Made by a program: the position numbers and the translations under genes. Shown here one piece after another: positions 45,657-54,834 of a DNA stretch of 64,000 bases. The stretch comes from Segetibacter sp. (GTDB lineage Bacteria > Bacteroidota > Bacteroidia > Chitinophagales > Chitinophagaceae). Where the stretch lies: contig JAQBNO010000154.1 of NCBI GenBank assembly GCA_028288485.1, positions 1 through 64,000 on the forward strand, written 5' to 3'. Within the stretch, counting starts at the first letter, position 1. The number at the start of each line of letters is the position of its first letter. Under the pieces are notes generated by a model that saw nothing but the letters and a program-made list of their open reading frames with translations, had not been told where the DNA came from and searched no databases.

Positions 45657-47228
45657 ATGAAAAACGCAGCTTGCTCTTTATCAAAGCTATTAGTAGCGTG
45701 CTCACTGGTTATGACGACGGGCACAATAGCGGATGCTCAGAGTACATCAAGCGTCTCTGGCCAATCTTCTTCTAATCGTGGTGCAACGATGTCAGATACT
45801 GCCTTTATTAGCAAAAACATTATGGATAACATGATGGAAATCCATCTATCCCAAATGGGTACCAGTAAATCAACAGATGCTAAAATTCAAAGTATTTCAC
45901 GTCAAATGGTGAAGGATCACACCGAGATGCTTAACGACCTGAAAAAACTTGCCCGTAGTAAGAATATGTCTGTTGCGAGCGATATGCATATGGGAATGGG
46001 TACCGGAACCGGTATGAATAATGGAAGTGGAATGTCGGGAAGTAGCTCGACGTCCGCAAATTCAGGTGCCGCTGCATCCGCCAACAAAGTTGGAACTCCG
46101 GGAAGTGGTATTGGCGCGGGTACAACAGGAAGCAGAACCGGTACGATTGCTGGCGCAAACGGATCAAAAACAGGTAATGCAACCGGAACCGGCTCTGGCA
46201 CAACAGGCTCCGACATTGGTACAGCAGGTTCAGCCACAGCAACAACAGGAAGTGGCGCGGGGACAACAGGTTCAACAATGGGATCAGGTACAACAGGAAT
46301 TGGTTCCGGCACAACAGGTACAACAGGTAGTGGTTCAGGTACAACAGGCGCAACAATTGGTTCAGGAATAACAGGAAGTGGTTCCGGCACAACAGGTGCA
46401 ACAGGTAGTGGTTCAGCTACAACAGGCGCAACAATTGGTTCAGGAATAACAGGAAGTGGTTCCGGCACAACAGGTGCAACAATTGGCTCAGGAGCAACAG
46501 GTAGCGGTTCAGGTACAACAGGTGCAACAATGGGATCAGGTACAACAGGCAGTGGTTTGGGTACAACAGGTAGTGGTTCAGGTACAACAGGCGCAACCAT
46601 TGGCTCAGGTACAACAGGAACAACAGGTAGTGGTTCAGGTACAACAGGTGCAACAATTGGTTCAGGAATAACAGGAAGTGGTTCCGGTACAACAGGTGCA
46701 ACAATGGGTTCAGGAGCAACAGGTAGTGGTTCGGGCACAACAGGCTCTACAATGGGTTCAGGAACAACAGGAAGTGGTTCAGGCACAGCAGGCTCTACAA
46801 TGGGAGCAACAGGAAGTGGTTCAGGCACAACAGGCTCTACAATGGGAGCAACAGGAAATGGCTCAGGTACAACAGGCTCCACAATGGGAACGACAGGCAG
46901 TGGCTCGGGCGGAACTGGTTCAAAAATGGGTACAGCAGCTAGTGGCTCAGGTACAACAGGTAGCGGTAGCGACATGGCCGGTATGAGTGGAATGATGCAC
47001 AGTATGCCAGGAATGGATGCTTTGCAAAATGCCTCAGGAGCAGAATTCAACCGTTTATTTGTTGCTCAAATGCTGACCATGCACCAGGCAAAACTTGCAG
47101 AACTGCAAACAGCTTCTACGCTGGTTAAAGATCCGCAATTGAAATTGATTGTAGCTAAAGCAATTCCAAAAATAAAAATGCACAGAGATATGCTTTCAGG
47201 CTTGAACAGGGGAAACAGCAACAGGTAA
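45657..47228 (+). CDS. DUF4142 protein split by a long Gly/Ser/Thr repeat
   Basis: A 523-residue exported protein. The signal peptide ends near residue 28 (TIADAQ). Residues about 45-105 ([40 protein letters not shown]) match the first two helices of DUF4142, a ferritin-like four-helix family. Residues about 450-515 ([20 protein letters not shown] and [14 protein letters not shown]) match the last two helices. Between them, residues about 111-440 are almost only G, S, T, A, I and M, in [12 protein letters not shown]-type repeats. The DUF4142 loop is normally short. The repeat is likely flexible and may act as an adhesive or spacer. Stop codons are absent from most frames here because the DNA is repetitive. 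Confidence 0.88.
   Translation: MKNAACSLSKLLVACSLVMTTGTIADAQSTSSVSGQSSSNRGATMSDTAFISKNIMDNMMEIHLSQMGTSKSTDAKIQSISRQMVKDHTEMLNDLKKLARSKNMSVASDMHMGMGTGTGMNNGSGMSGSSSTSANSGAAASANKVGTPGSGIGAGTTGSRTGTIAGANGSKTGNATGTGSGTTGSDIGTAGSATATTGSGAGTTGSTMGSGTTGIGSGTTGTTGSGSGTTGATIGSGITGSGSGTTGATGSGSATTGATIGSGITGSGSGTTGATIGSGATGSGSGTTGATMGSGTTGSGLGTTGSGSGTTGATIGSGTTGTTGSGSGTTGATIGSGITGSGSGTTGATMGSGATGSGSGTTGSTMGSGTTGSGSGTAGSTMGATGSGSGTTGSTMGATGNGSGTTGSTMGTTGSGSGGTGSKMGTAASGSGTTGSGSDMAGMSGMMHSMPGMDALQNASGAEFNRLFVAQMLTMHQAKLAELQTASTLVKDPQLKLIVAKAIPKIKMHRDMLSGLNRGNSNR
45987..46974 (+). repeat. In-frame minisatellite within the DUF4142 gene
   Basis: About 1 kb of imperfect tandem units built from GGTTCAGGTACAACAGGTAG and GGAGCAACAGG-type words. 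Unit lengths are multiples of 3, so repeat gain or loss keeps the frame. It causes long false ORFs in other frames, including 45917-47050 on the minus strand. Confidence 0.85.
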
Positions 47229-47250
47229 TAAAAAAGCATTTGATTAAAAG

Positions 47251-47282
47251 AAAAGGCGGCAAATAAGCCGCTTTTTCTTTTA
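47251..47282 (+). terminator. Rho-independent terminator
   Basis: AAAAGGCGGC, loop AAATAA, GCCGC, then TTTTTCTTTT after the DUF4142 gene. Confidence 0.8.
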
Positions 47283-47357
47283 CCACAACTTTTAAAAAAC
47301 GCAGAAATTTAGCGGCGAAAATGAGCGATAAACCTCCATGTCGCCCTTAGATCTGCC

Positions 47358-47385
47358 GTAGAAGTGAGTGACACAACGATGTTGA
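47358..47385 (+). repeat. Dispersed intergenic element, short subfamily copy
   Basis: GTAGAAGTGAGTGACACAAC then GATGTTGA. The GTAGAAG start is shared with the copy at 50542-50566. Confidence 0.8.
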
Positions 47386-47495
47386 ATGAAGATATTGTGC
47401 TCGTTCCAACAACCCTCTTTTGTATACTAACTCATTTCTAAATTAATACCCGGATCTTAATTCAATCGATAGAATAACTGAAAATACCTTCCCAA

Positions 47496-47945
47496 TTATT
47501 CTCTCAACATTTCTATGTGGGGAATGTCGTCTTCGAGATACATCTCGCTGTGTTGCCTAAACCCGAAGCCTTCATAAAAGTTTTTAAGATAAAGCTGCGC
47601 GCCAATCTTAATTTTCTGAATTCCAAACAAAGAAAAACAAGTGTCGATTGCCTGCTGCATCAATCTTTTTCCCGCTCCACACCGCCTGAATTTTGCAGAA
47701 GTAACCACGCGGCCGATAGAAATAAAAGCATAGGATACTCCGGGAGGCACAAGCCGCGCATATGCCGCCAGTTCATTTCCTGCAAATCCCATCAGGTGAT
47801 AACATTGCTGGTCTTTATCATCGGCATCCTGGAAAACACAATTTTGTTCTACTACAAATACTTCGTTCCGCAGCTTTAAAATCTCATATAATTCGTATGG
47901 AGTTAAAGCATCGAAAAAGACACACTTCCAAATAATATCCTGCAT
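47496..47945 (-). CDS. ElaA-family GNAT acetyltransferase
   Basis: A 149-residue cytoplasmic GNAT protein. LYEILKLRNEVFVVEQNCVF is the ElaA-type N-terminus. RVVTSAKFRRCGAGKRLMQQ forms the acetyl-CoA loop and AQLYLKNFYEGFGFR the C-terminal half. The reaction is unknown. It follows the esterase gene with an overlapping TAATG, so the two are probably translated together. Confidence 0.88.
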   Translation of the reverse strand: MQDIIWKCVFFDALTPYELYEILKLRNEVFVVEQNCVFQDADDKDQQCYHLMGFAGNELAAYARLVPPGVSYAFISIGRVVTSAKFRRCGAGKRLMQQAIDTCFSLFGIQKIKIGAQLYLKNFYEGFGFRQHSEMYLEDDIPHIEMLRE

Positions 47946-48817
47946 TAAAACACATTTTCTTTGATAAATTTCACCGTTTGGCTGTAGGTATCCAACAGGT
48001 TATTTCCATACCAGCCATGCCCTTCTCCTTCATAAGTTATCATTTCCACTTTAATATTGTTTGCCTGCAAACGGGCTTTAAGCGTTTTCGATTGTTTAAT
48101 TGGAACAATAACATCAGCGGCGCCATGAAATATTTTTGTAGGAACCCCATGGGTAGCATAGCTTACAGGACTTGCTGAAACGTATAAATCCGCATTATTA
48201 GAAGGCTTTGTACCTAAGAAATTCACCAATACGGGCCGGGAAGCAGCAGGTATTGGATGATTGTTGTAGAAATCTGTAAGGTCAGTAGGACCAAACAAAT
48301 CAATTACCGCTTTTACCTTCCCGTCGCTATTGTTTTTATAGGCTTGAAGTAATGCAAGGTGGCCTCCTGCACTCGCGCCTATCAAACAAAATTTGTTTGC
48401 ATTAATATTGTAACCAGGTGCGTTAAAGGAAATAAAATCGATAGCAGATTGTACATCCTTTATTGCAGCAGGAAATCTGTTGGCATTATTGTTAGCGAGC
48501 CGGTAATTCATGTTGAATATTGCGTAATCCGGCAATTGTTTATGGATAGCAGAAATCGCCTCATTAAAATCTCTTTTATCGCCACTGTTCCAGCTTCCGC
48601 CATGAATAAAAAGAACAATTTTTGTTTTGGTTGTATCTCTTCCTTCAGGCAGGTAAATATCCATATTCTGCGCAGTATCACTTCCGTAAAAGACGTTTTT
48701 CAAATCGAGCTGAGCCAGTAGTGTATCCTTTGCTGCATCTTCTGCATTCCCTTTATTGCACGACATCGGGGTTGAAGAGAATAATCCCATACCGAGCAGC
48801 ATAGCCAACAACTTCAT
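47945..48817 (-). CDS. Alpha/beta hydrolase, BD-FAE-type esterase, exported
   Basis: A 290-residue carboxylesterase-like protein. The N-terminus (MKLLAMLLGMGLFSSTPMSC) looks like a lipoprotein signal with cysteine at about residue 20. The oxyanion motif is LFIHGGSWNSGDKRDF, the nucleophile elbow GASAGGHLALLQ, and the C-terminal histidine lies in YEGEGHGW. KTKIVLFIHGG with NMNYRLANN fits the BD-FAE/lipase-esterase group. The substrate may be an acetylated or feruloylated carbohydrate, by family only. A -7 box (TACTTTTG) lies at 48842-48849. Confidence 0.85.
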   Translation of the reverse strand: MKLLAMLLGMGLFSSTPMSCNKGNAEDAAKDTLLAQLDLKNVFYGSDTAQNMDIYLPEGRDTTKTKIVLFIHGGSWNSGDKRDFNEAISAIHKQLPDYAIFNMNYRLANNNANRFPAAIKDVQSAIDFISFNAPGYNINANKFCLIGASAGGHLALLQAYKNNSDGKVKAVIDLFGPTDLTDFYNNHPIPAASRPVLVNFLGTKPSNNADLYVSASPVSYATHGVPTKIFHGAADVIVPIKQSKTLKARLQANNIKVEMITYEGEGHGWYGNNLLDTYSQTVKFIKENVF

Positions 48818-48841
48818 GTTTAATTTTTACGCTAAAGTGCA

Positions 48842-48849
48842 CAAAAGTA
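48842..48849 (-). promoter_or_regulatory. -7 promoter box of the esterase gene
   Basis: TACTTTTG on the minus strand, 24 nt before the ATG at 48817. A -33 TTTG at correct spacing is not seen. Confidence 0.4.
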
Positions 48850-48965
48850 CAGCCAAAATACTCCCACCTATTTCGTGGGGTTGCCGAATAGTTGTTAAAG
48901 TAGTTGTTGTAATTGGGTGAATGAAGAAGATGATTTCAAAAAAATGGCCTCACCTAAAACTTCTA

Positions 48966-50315
48966 CTATCTTCCTGCTACCGGTATAACCGGTAAGCTCT
49001 CGTTGCCGTCGTTTGAAACTGACTGCACCGCAAAAAAGTAATTGTCTTTCGAATAAGGGAGCCGGCTGCTGGTAGCAGCAGTGAAAAACTTTTTTTGCCA
49101 GGCAGGGGAAGTGGTTTCACGCATGAGCACAAAATAACCCTTTACTTTTCCTGTAGCAGGTGCTTTCCAGTATAAGTACGTGGAGTTGGTGAGTTCTTTC
49201 ACATCCACTTTGACATCCCGGGGCATAGGAGGTGCTTTTGCAAGGTTAGCAAGGTTGGCGAGGTTCATGGCAGTGTTTTTCCTTAAATATTCAAAATCCA
49301 TGAACTCAAGAAGATCTGCATACCTTGTTCCGTTTTCGGTTCGTACAGCCTGGTGCTGGTGATCGAAATTCTCGTTCATTTCAGTAATGCGGATCGCGGC
49401 AAATCCATTTTGGACAAAAGGCGAATGATCACCCCCGCGTCGAAAGCGATCGTTGCGGTAAATCATTACAACCTCCAGTTGGTCAACATACCGCTCGCCG
49501 ACTTCCTTTATGTACCTGGCAAGCTGCCTTGAAAGGCCGTCGTTCTCAAGTCCGAGGCTCCAGATTGCTGCTGCATTTTTATCAAGTTCATAAGCAGGAA
49601 TACCCTCACTGAAAACCCTTACTCGGGTATTGTCGATAATGCGGGTTTCACTGCTGTTGTTGCTGCCCATTATATCGTTGTTCAACATGCCTTCAATGTT
49701 CCAGCCTTGGGTTTTTGCTTTTTTGGCAAGGTAACCAGAGCCAAGAAGGCCTTGTTCTTCGCCGCTTACTGCCACGAATATGATCGTTGCCGGAAAAGAA
49801 TGCTTGCTCATTATTCGTGCACATTCCATTACAGCCGCTACCCCGCTGCCATCATCATTAGCGCCCGGTGCGTCAGTGGTACGGTTCATCACATCGGTCG
49901 CCCTGCTATCAAGATGGCCGCTAATGATAAATATTCTTTTATCTGCCGGGTCAGTACCTTTTAAAGTTGCCATTACATTTCCTAAAAGCGTTGGTACATC
50001 TACCCTCGTGCTAACGGGAATGGTGGTAGTATCAATCATAGCAGTCAACCTGCCACCCGACCGGCTCGCAAACTCGTTAAACTTCGACAAGACATAGTTA
50101 CGGGCAGCCCCTATACCTCTTTTTTTATCGGTTTGAGTACTTAACGTATTTCTTGTACCAAAAGAAACCATTTGTTGTACATACGATTTTAGCGAATCTG
50201 GTGAAACCTCCTTCACCATTTGTTCTATGGTTGAGTCGCGTTGAACGATTGTTTGCCCGAACGAACTTGTATTAAAAAGAGCCAAAGCCACATAAAGCGC
50301 TATTCTTGTTTTCAT
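48966..50315 (-). CDS. M28 family zinc metallopeptidase
   Basis: A 449-residue exported aminopeptidase-type protein. A signal peptide covers residues 1-20. The zinc ligands are visible as SGHLDSRATD, GANDDGSGVAAVME, SGEEQGLLGSGYLA and NNDIMGSNN, with a later histidine in RGGDHSPFVQNG. A fibronectin type III-like C-terminal domain (about 360-449, NSTYLYWKAPATGKVKGYFV) ends the protein. It probably acts in the periplasm or outside the cell. Confidence 0.92.
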   Translation of the reverse strand: MKTRIALYVALALFNTSSFGQTIVQRDSTIEQMVKEVSPDSLKSYVQQMVSFGTRNTLSTQTDKKRGIGAARNYVLSKFNEFASRSGGRLTAMIDTTTIPVSTRVDVPTLLGNVMATLKGTDPADKRIFIISGHLDSRATDVMNRTTDAPGANDDGSGVAAVMECARIMSKHSFPATIIFVAVSGEEQGLLGSGYLAKKAKTQGWNIEGMLNNDIMGSNNSSETRIIDNTRVRVFSEGIPAYELDKNAAAIWSLGLENDGLSRQLARYIKEVGERYVDQLEVVMIYRNDRFRRGGDHSPFVQNGFAAIRITEMNENFDHQHQAVRTENGTRYADLLEFMDFEYLRKNTAMNLANLANLAKAPPMPRDVKVDVKELTNSTYLYWKAPATGKVKGYFVLMRETTSPAWQKKFFTAATSSRLPYSKDNYFFAVQSVSNDGNESLPVIPVAGR

Positions 50316-50396
50316 CGATTATATCGGCGGTTGAATTGATAGATTTACTTTTTGAGAGAGATTTTGTACTTAACTTTTCGAAGAACGTTCGGCTTT

Positions 50397-50418
50397 GGTT
50401 GTGTCACTCACTTGTACC
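50397..50418 (-). repeat. Dispersed element, left arm of a convergent pair
   Basis: GGTTGTGTCACTCACTTGTA then CC. It faces the arm at 50542-50566. Confidence 0.85.
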
Positions 50419-50541
50419 GAATATCATTACGGGGCTTTTATTTTTATCTGGTAATATTACGAAAAACTGTTGCCACCGGTAGAGGAACAAAGCTTTCTTT
50501 TCTAATCTGAAATATATCACTTAAAGATGCTTGAAAAGATA

Positions 50542-50566
50542 CCGTAGAAGTGAGTGACACAACCGG
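50542..50566 (+). repeat. Dispersed element, right arm of a convergent pair
   Basis: CCGTAGAAGTGAGTGACACA then ACCGG. With the left arm it encloses about 123 bp. Confidence 0.85.
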
Positions 50567-50631
50567 AGATCCACAAAGAAATTTTGCTTGCAAACAATAC
50601 AACAGAAAATATGGTAGCGGTTCAACCAATA

Positions 50632-51915
50632 TCAATACCCATACTTTTCACCCCACTTTTCTTTGAGGAACTTTCTTAGCTCGTTTTCCCTTGCGTTAAG
50701 GCCGGGATCGTAGAATTTCGTATTTGCAATCTTATCTGGCAAATACTCCTGTTCCGCAAAATTTCCTTCGAACGAATGGGCGTATTTATATCCCTTCCCA
50801 TAATCCATATTCTTCATCAGCTTTGTCGGCGCATTGCGAATGTGGAGGGGAACAGGCAAATCGCCATGGCTTTCTACAGCAGCCTGTGCCTTCCCGATAG
50901 CTTCGTACGAAGCATTGCTTTTAACGGATGAAGCCAGGTAGGTAGCGCACTGCGATAATATGATCCGGCTTTCAGGATAACCAATTTTACTAACAGCATC
51001 GAATGTAGCGTTTGCCAGTAACAATGCATTCGGATTGGCATTACCAATATCTTCACTCGAAAAAATCAGCATTCGCCTTGCGATGAATTTTACATCTTCC
51101 CCGCCTTCAATCATTCGTGCTAGCCAGTAAACAGCCCCGTTGGGGTCGCTGCCTCTCATACTTTTTATAAAAGCCGAAATAATGTCGTAGTGCTGTTCGC
51201 CCTGCTTATCGTATAAGGCGATTTTCTTTTGGGCAACCTCCATCACAATATCATTGGTAATTACGACCTGCAATCTGCCGGCAGGGGAGGTTTTAAGAGA
51301 ATTCATAACGAGTTCAAACAAATTCAACAGCTTTCTTGCATCTCCTCCCGATATATTTATCAGCGCTTCAGTTTCCCGTAAATCAATAGAGATACTGCTT
51401 AGCCATTCATCTTTCGCTATCACTTCTTTCAACAAAGAAATCAGTTCTTCTTCTGTTAAAGGCTTTAGTACATATACCTGGCAGCGGCTTAATAAGGCAG
51501 AGTTAACCTCGAAGGAAGGATTTTCTGTGGTAGCACCAATTAGTGTAATGATGCCTTTTTCAACAGCGCCCAACAACGCATCCTGCTGTCCCTTGTTAAA
51601 GCGGTGAATTTCGTCGATAAACAAAATTGCTTTTTCCTGGCTCCTTGACAGTTCAATTACCTCCCTTACATCTTTTACGCCGCTGCTGATAGCACTCAAC
51701 TGAAAAAAAGGAACATTTAGTGAATGCGCAATTATGTTGGCAACCGTTGTTTTTCCAACACCGGGAGGTCCCCATAATATCATTGAAGGAACGTTTCCCT
51801 GTTCGATCGCCGTTCGTAAAATGCTGCCTTTACCGGTGAGGTGCTGTTGCCCTGCTAGCTCATCCAATGTAGTTGGCCGCATTCTTTCTGCCAGGGGGAT
51901 AGAAGTTTGCTTCAT
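50632..51915 (-). CDS. rarA: Replication-associated recombination protein RarA
   Basis: A 427-residue AAA+ ATPase related to clamp loaders that acts at stalled replication forks. The Walker A motif is GPPGVGKTT (residues 49-57), Walker B is ILFIDEIHRFNKGQQDALL, and the sensor 1 region is LIGATTENPSFEVNSALLSR. The C-terminal tetramerisation domain (GSDPNGAVYWLARMIEGGED) is intact. The track start at 51930 is five codons upstream; the ATG at 51913-51915 gives the normal MKQTSIPLAERMRP start. Confidence 0.95.
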   Translation of the reverse strand: MKQTSIPLAERMRPTTLDELAGQQHLTGKGSILRTAIEQGNVPSMILWGPPGVGKTTVANIIAHSLNVPFFQLSAISSGVKDVREVIELSRSQEKAILFIDEIHRFNKGQQDALLGAVEKGIITLIGATTENPSFEVNSALLSRCQVYVLKPLTEEELISLLKEVIAKDEWLSSISIDLRETEALINISGGDARKLLNLFELVMNSLKTSPAGRLQVVITNDIVMEVAQKKIALYDKQGEQHYDIISAFIKSMRGSDPNGAVYWLARMIEGGEDVKFIARRMLIFSSEDIGNANPNALLLANATFDAVSKIGYPESRIILSQCATYLASSVKSNASYEAIGKAQAAVESHGDLPVPLHIRNAPTKLMKNMDYGKGYKYAHSFEGNFAEQEYLPDKIANTKFYDPGLNARENELRKFLKEKWGEKYGY

Positions 51916-51924
51916 ACCATAAAG

Positions 51925-51953
51925 AAACAAAAAAGCACCAAAAGAGGTGCTTT
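51925..51953 (-). terminator. Terminator of the 152-residue membrane protein gene
   Basis: AAAGCACC, loop TCTTTT, GGTGCTTT on the minus strand, followed by TTTTG. A perfect 8-bp stem between the membrane protein gene and rarA. Confidence 0.8.
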
Positions 51954-51961
51954 AAATAACG

Positions 51962-52420
51962 TTATTGAAAAAACTCTTTGTACTTCTTCATTAAGGCAAA
52001 CGTCCATACGATATGAATTAGCAGGATGGTAGCGTAGGTTAACATGGTAAAGAAAAAGGTGGTAGCCGTTTTTAAAGGCATGTCGACACCAAAATTTTTT
52101 ACTGCGTCAAGAAAGGGTTGGGGATTTTTCAAAAGCGGCAATAAGCCAAGTATCGTCATAATACTAAAAATAAGGGTTACAATTCCATTTACCCTAACCC
52201 AATCACGCAGGCTATGATTTACAATCTTCTGTTGCTGCAAGACCTCCCGTCGAAATTTAAAGCTGAACCAGGAATATAGTATTACTGCCAGCATCATAAA
52301 GGCTGGCAACATCGTTTGGGCAGAAGAAAGCAACATGGGAATGCTGAACAGCATCGATATAGAGAGCAGTAAGGCAACTGCATTTATAATAGCACTAAGA
52401 AGTCGATATATGATAGTCAT
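51962..52420 (-). CDS. Hypothetical four-helix membrane protein
   Basis: A 152-residue protein with four hydrophobic helices (about 10-30, 38-50, 75-95 and 120-142). Charged loops such as FKFRREVLQQQKIVN separate helices 2 and 3. The C-terminus MKKYKEFFQ is basic. No known domain is recognised. It is probably an inner membrane protein. A terminator follows and the next upstream gene is a distant pseudogene, so it is monocistronic. Confidence 0.65.
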   Translation of the reverse strand: MTIIYRLLSAIINAVALLLSISMLFSIPMLLSSAQTMLPAFMMLAVILYSWFSFKFRREVLQQQKIVNHSLRDWVRVNGIVTLIFSIMTILGLLPLLKNPQPFLDAVKNFGVDMPLKTATTFFFTMLTYATILLIHIVWTFALMKKYKEFFQ

Positions 52421-52463
52421 GAATGTTTTGAAATTTTTTGGAGCGGATACCGCGATTTCTATT

Positions 52464-52523
52464 GAACATCGTTGTCCTGATGGATCCTTTTGGTGATGTC
52501 ACTAACTTGTACGGCAAATCTTT
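52464..52523 (-). repeat. Dispersed intergenic element, long subfamily copy
   Basis: On the plus strand GAACATCGTTGTCCTGATGG, then ATCCTTTTGGTGATGTCACT and AACTTGTACGGCAAATCTTT. This is the most complete long-form copy. Confidence 0.85.
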
Positions 52524-52649
52524 GCTCAATTTGTTGAGTTAATAGAACAGTGAAGTAGAGTACCAAATAGATTATTTATATAAAATCGACCACTCAGTTG
52601 AAAGGCTTTGAGAAAGTCATTAATATCATTAAAAATTAAAAAAGCCTGA

Positions 52650-52883
52650 TCACAGCAATAATTAATCCGCCTATTGCGACCATTGCACCAACTACCAAAC
52701 AATTATTTCTTTAAATCCCTTTTCAATTTTAGTGTCAAGTTGAGCAATTTTAATCTCTAAATCCTTTATGTCTTTCTTCGTGGAATAATCACCTTTATTC
52801 ATTTCTTCAGAAAACGAAACTTTAATCTCATTCCGTAATTTCTCTTCTGCTAATGCAAGCTCGCGGACAAAAAAGCCTTGCAC
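52650..52883 (-). pseudogene. Small coiled-coil membrane protein, frameshifted near its C-terminus
   Basis: The track ORF starts at a GTG and encodes a coiled coil (TKKDIKDLEIKIAQLDTKIE) ending in KGFKEIIVW and a stop. A -1 shift at that point opens the frame VVGAMVAIGGLIIAVIRLF and a stop, a good membrane helix. The joined protein resembles small DUF1640/CCDC90-like proteins that end in FKELIxWxxGxM-type anchors. The N-terminus also lacks an ATG. It is probably a decayed gene, though a sequencing error is possible. Confidence 0.5.
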
Positions 52884-52982
52884 CTTCAGAAAGATTAATT
52901 TTTTCTCTTAGAAATCATACACAGATAATTCCGAAATTAGCATGAGTAAAATTAAACTTAAAATAAGTAAGTTGAACACCAA

Positions 52983-54821
52983 TTACTTCAGATCCAACTT
53001 TATCTGCAACTCATCAAACTGCTTTTGATCTATAACACTCGGCGCATCAATCATAACATCCCTACCACTGTTGTTTTTAGGGAAAGCTATGAAGTCTCGA
53101 ATACTTTCGCTGCCGCCTAATATTGAACATAGACGATCGAAGCCAAAAGCAATTCCTCCATGCGGGGGTGCACCATATTCAAATGCTCCCAACAGGAAGC
53201 CGAACTTGTGTTGTTGCTCTTCTTCATCCATTCCCAATGCCGCAAACATTTTTTCCTGCAAATCCCTTTGGAAAATACGGATAGAACCACCGCCGATTTC
53301 GTTACCATTCAACACCATATCATAAGCATTCGCTTTAATATTTGAATAGGGATGATTTAAATAATCAGCGGCATTTTCAATCACCGGATTATTGTTGATC
53401 ATTGTTCCGATCTGTTCGGGCTTGGGAGAAGTGAACGGATGGTGCCGTGCTACCCAACGGTTTTCTTCTTCTGCATATTCAAACAGTGGAAAGTCGAGTA
53501 CCCACAATAACTTAAATTCATTCTCTTTACGAAGCCCAAGGCGTTTTCCCAACTCCATTCGCAAATCACTGGTTGCTTTGCGCGTTTTTTCTTCTCTTCC
53601 TGCTAAAATTAAAATCAAATCGCCGGGTTGACCTTTACAACTGGCTGCAATGTGTTTCAGTTGCTCCGGGTTGAAGAATTTGTCTACACTGCTTTTTACA
53701 GTTCCGTCAGCATTGTATTTTAAAAACACCAAACCCTGCATTCCTATTTGAGGACGTTTTACCCATTCTGTCAGTTCATCAGTTTGCTTACGGGTATACT
53801 CAGCACATCCGGGAACTGCAATAGCTAACACAGTTTCGGCATTGTCAAATACAGCGAAACCAGTACCCCCAACTCCCAAAGGGGAGTTTGAAAGCTCCTG
53901 TTGCCGTGAAAGAAAAATAGTTGAAGGAACTTTCAGGTTTCCTATTTTCATTCCGAATCGAATGTCCGGCTTATCGTTTCCGTAAGTCCACATTGCATCT
54001 TCCCATGTAGTTCTTTCAACAGTTTCTGTATAGTCAATTCCTTTTACCTGCTTAAAGATGTATTTTATCATTCCTTCAAACATTTTCAGGATATCTTCCT
54101 GCTCCACGAAGCACATTTCGCAGTCGATTTGAGTAAATTCCGGCTGGCGATCTGCACGCAAGTCTTCATCCCTGAAACATTTTACGACCTGGTAATATCT
54201 GTCGTAACCACTTACCATCAGCAGTTGTTTAAAGGTTTGTGGCGACTGTGGCAACGCATAAAACTGTCCTGCATTCATCCGCGATGGAACTACAAAATCC
54301 CGGGCACCTTCAGGGGTAGATTTGATTAAGAAAGGTGTTTCGATATCCATGAAACCATTATCGTGCAGGTAATTTCTTGCTGCACGGTTAACGGCATAAC
54401 GAAGCTCAAGATTACGTTTTACAGGGTTGCGGCGAAGGTCAAGATACCTGTATTTCATACGGAGGTCATCACCACCATCGGTATCGTCCTGGATAGTAAA
54501 AGGGGGGACTGCCGATTTATTCAGGATTTTAAATTCAGACACAAGAATTTCAATATCACCGGTTGGCATGTTCGCATTTTTATTACTTCGCTCATGCACT
54601 GTTCCTATGGCTTGCAGTACAAACTCGCGGCCCAGCGGCTGCTCGTCCAGTTGTTGATTCAGCGTTTCGTTAAATAATAACTGTGTAATTCCGTAACGAT
54701 CGCGAAGGTCAACAAAGGTGATGCTTCCGAATTTACGAACAGTTTGCACCCATCCGGCAAGCGTTACATTTGTTCCTGCATCGGCTAATCTAAGTTGTCC
54801 GCAGGTATGTGTTCTGTACAT
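52983..54821 (-). CDS. aspS: Aspartyl-tRNA synthetase
   Basis: A 612-residue class IIb synthetase that charges tRNA-Asp. The N-terminal OB-fold contains [20 protein letters not shown], motif 2 is [20 protein letters not shown], and motif 3 is [10 protein letters not shown] near the C-terminus. The bacterial GAD insertion domain occupies about residues 290-420. Within that domain, residues about 311-320 read [10 protein letters not shown], and the DNA for this stretch matches a palindromic GC-rich repeat also found just upstream of the start codon. The insertion keeps the frame. A -7 box (TATATTTG) lies about 95 nt upstream. Confidence 0.96.
   Translation of the reverse strand: MYRTHTCGQLRLADAGTNVTLAGWVQTVRKFGSITFVDLRDRYGITQLLFNETLNQQLDEQPLGREFVLQAIGTVHERSNKNANMPTGDIEILVSEFKILNKSAVPPFTIQDDTDGGDDLRMKYRYLDLRRNPVKRNLELRYAVNRAARNYLHDNGFMDIETPFLIKSTPEGARDFVVPSRMNAGQFYALPQSPQTFKQLLMVSGYDRYYQVVKCFRDEDLRADRQPEFTQIDCEMCFVEQEDILKMFEGMIKYIFKQVKGIDYTETVERTTWEDAMWTYGNDKPDIRFGMKIGNLKVPSTIFLSRQQELSNSPLGVGGTGFAVFDNAETVLAIAVPGCAEYTRKQTDELTEWVKRPQIGMQGLVFLKYNADGTVKSSVDKFFNPEQLKHIAASCKGQPGDLILILAGREEKTRKATSDLRMELGKRLGLRKENEFKLLWVLDFPLFEYAEEENRWVARHHPFTSPKPEQIGTMINNNPVIENAADYLNHPYSNIKANAYDMVLNGNEIGGGSIRIFQRDLQEKMFAALGMDEEEQQHKFGFLLGAFEYGAPPHGGIAFGFDRLCSILGGSESIRDFIAFPKNNSGRDVMIDAPSVIDQKQFDELQIKLDLK
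53866..53887. repeat. GC-rich palindromic repeat inside aspS
   Basis: CCCCCAACTCCCAAAGGGGA then GT. It is nearly the same as 54835-54854 (GCCCCCACCCCTAAAGGGGA). In the aspS frame it reads TCC CCT TTG GGA GTT GGG GGT. Confidence 0.75.
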
Positions 54822-54834
54822 ATTGAAAAGTTAA

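Larger units (their letters stand above)
50316..50631. other. Intergenic region with an inverted element pair
   Basis: 316 bp between the M28 and rarA genes. It contains the arms at 50397-50418 and 50542-50566. The track ORF at 50444-50635 lies between and across them and is not credible. Confidence 0.6.
52421..52982. other. Intergenic region with a long-form element and a broken small gene
   Basis: A 562-bp stretch. It contains a long-subfamily repeat at 52464-52523 and a frameshifted coiled-coil membrane protein gene (52650-52883). Confidence 0.6.

Noticed and set aside
45987-46974. CRISPR-like array in the DUF4142 region
   Set aside because: Repeats are imperfect, have no unique spacers, and form an open reading frame.
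46021-46986. QVQQVQQ-type ORFs in other plus frames
   Set aside because: Same cause as above; they begin and end within the repeat.
45917-47050. 377-residue minus-strand ORF rich in PVVPEPLPV repeats
   Set aside because: It is the antisense of the minisatellite in the DUF4142 gene. Repetitive DNA without stop codons leaves most frames open, and only the plus-strand frame has signal peptide and domain halves.
50444-50635. 63-residue minus-strand ORF
   Set aside because: It lies across an inverted repeat pair and has no similarity to known proteins.
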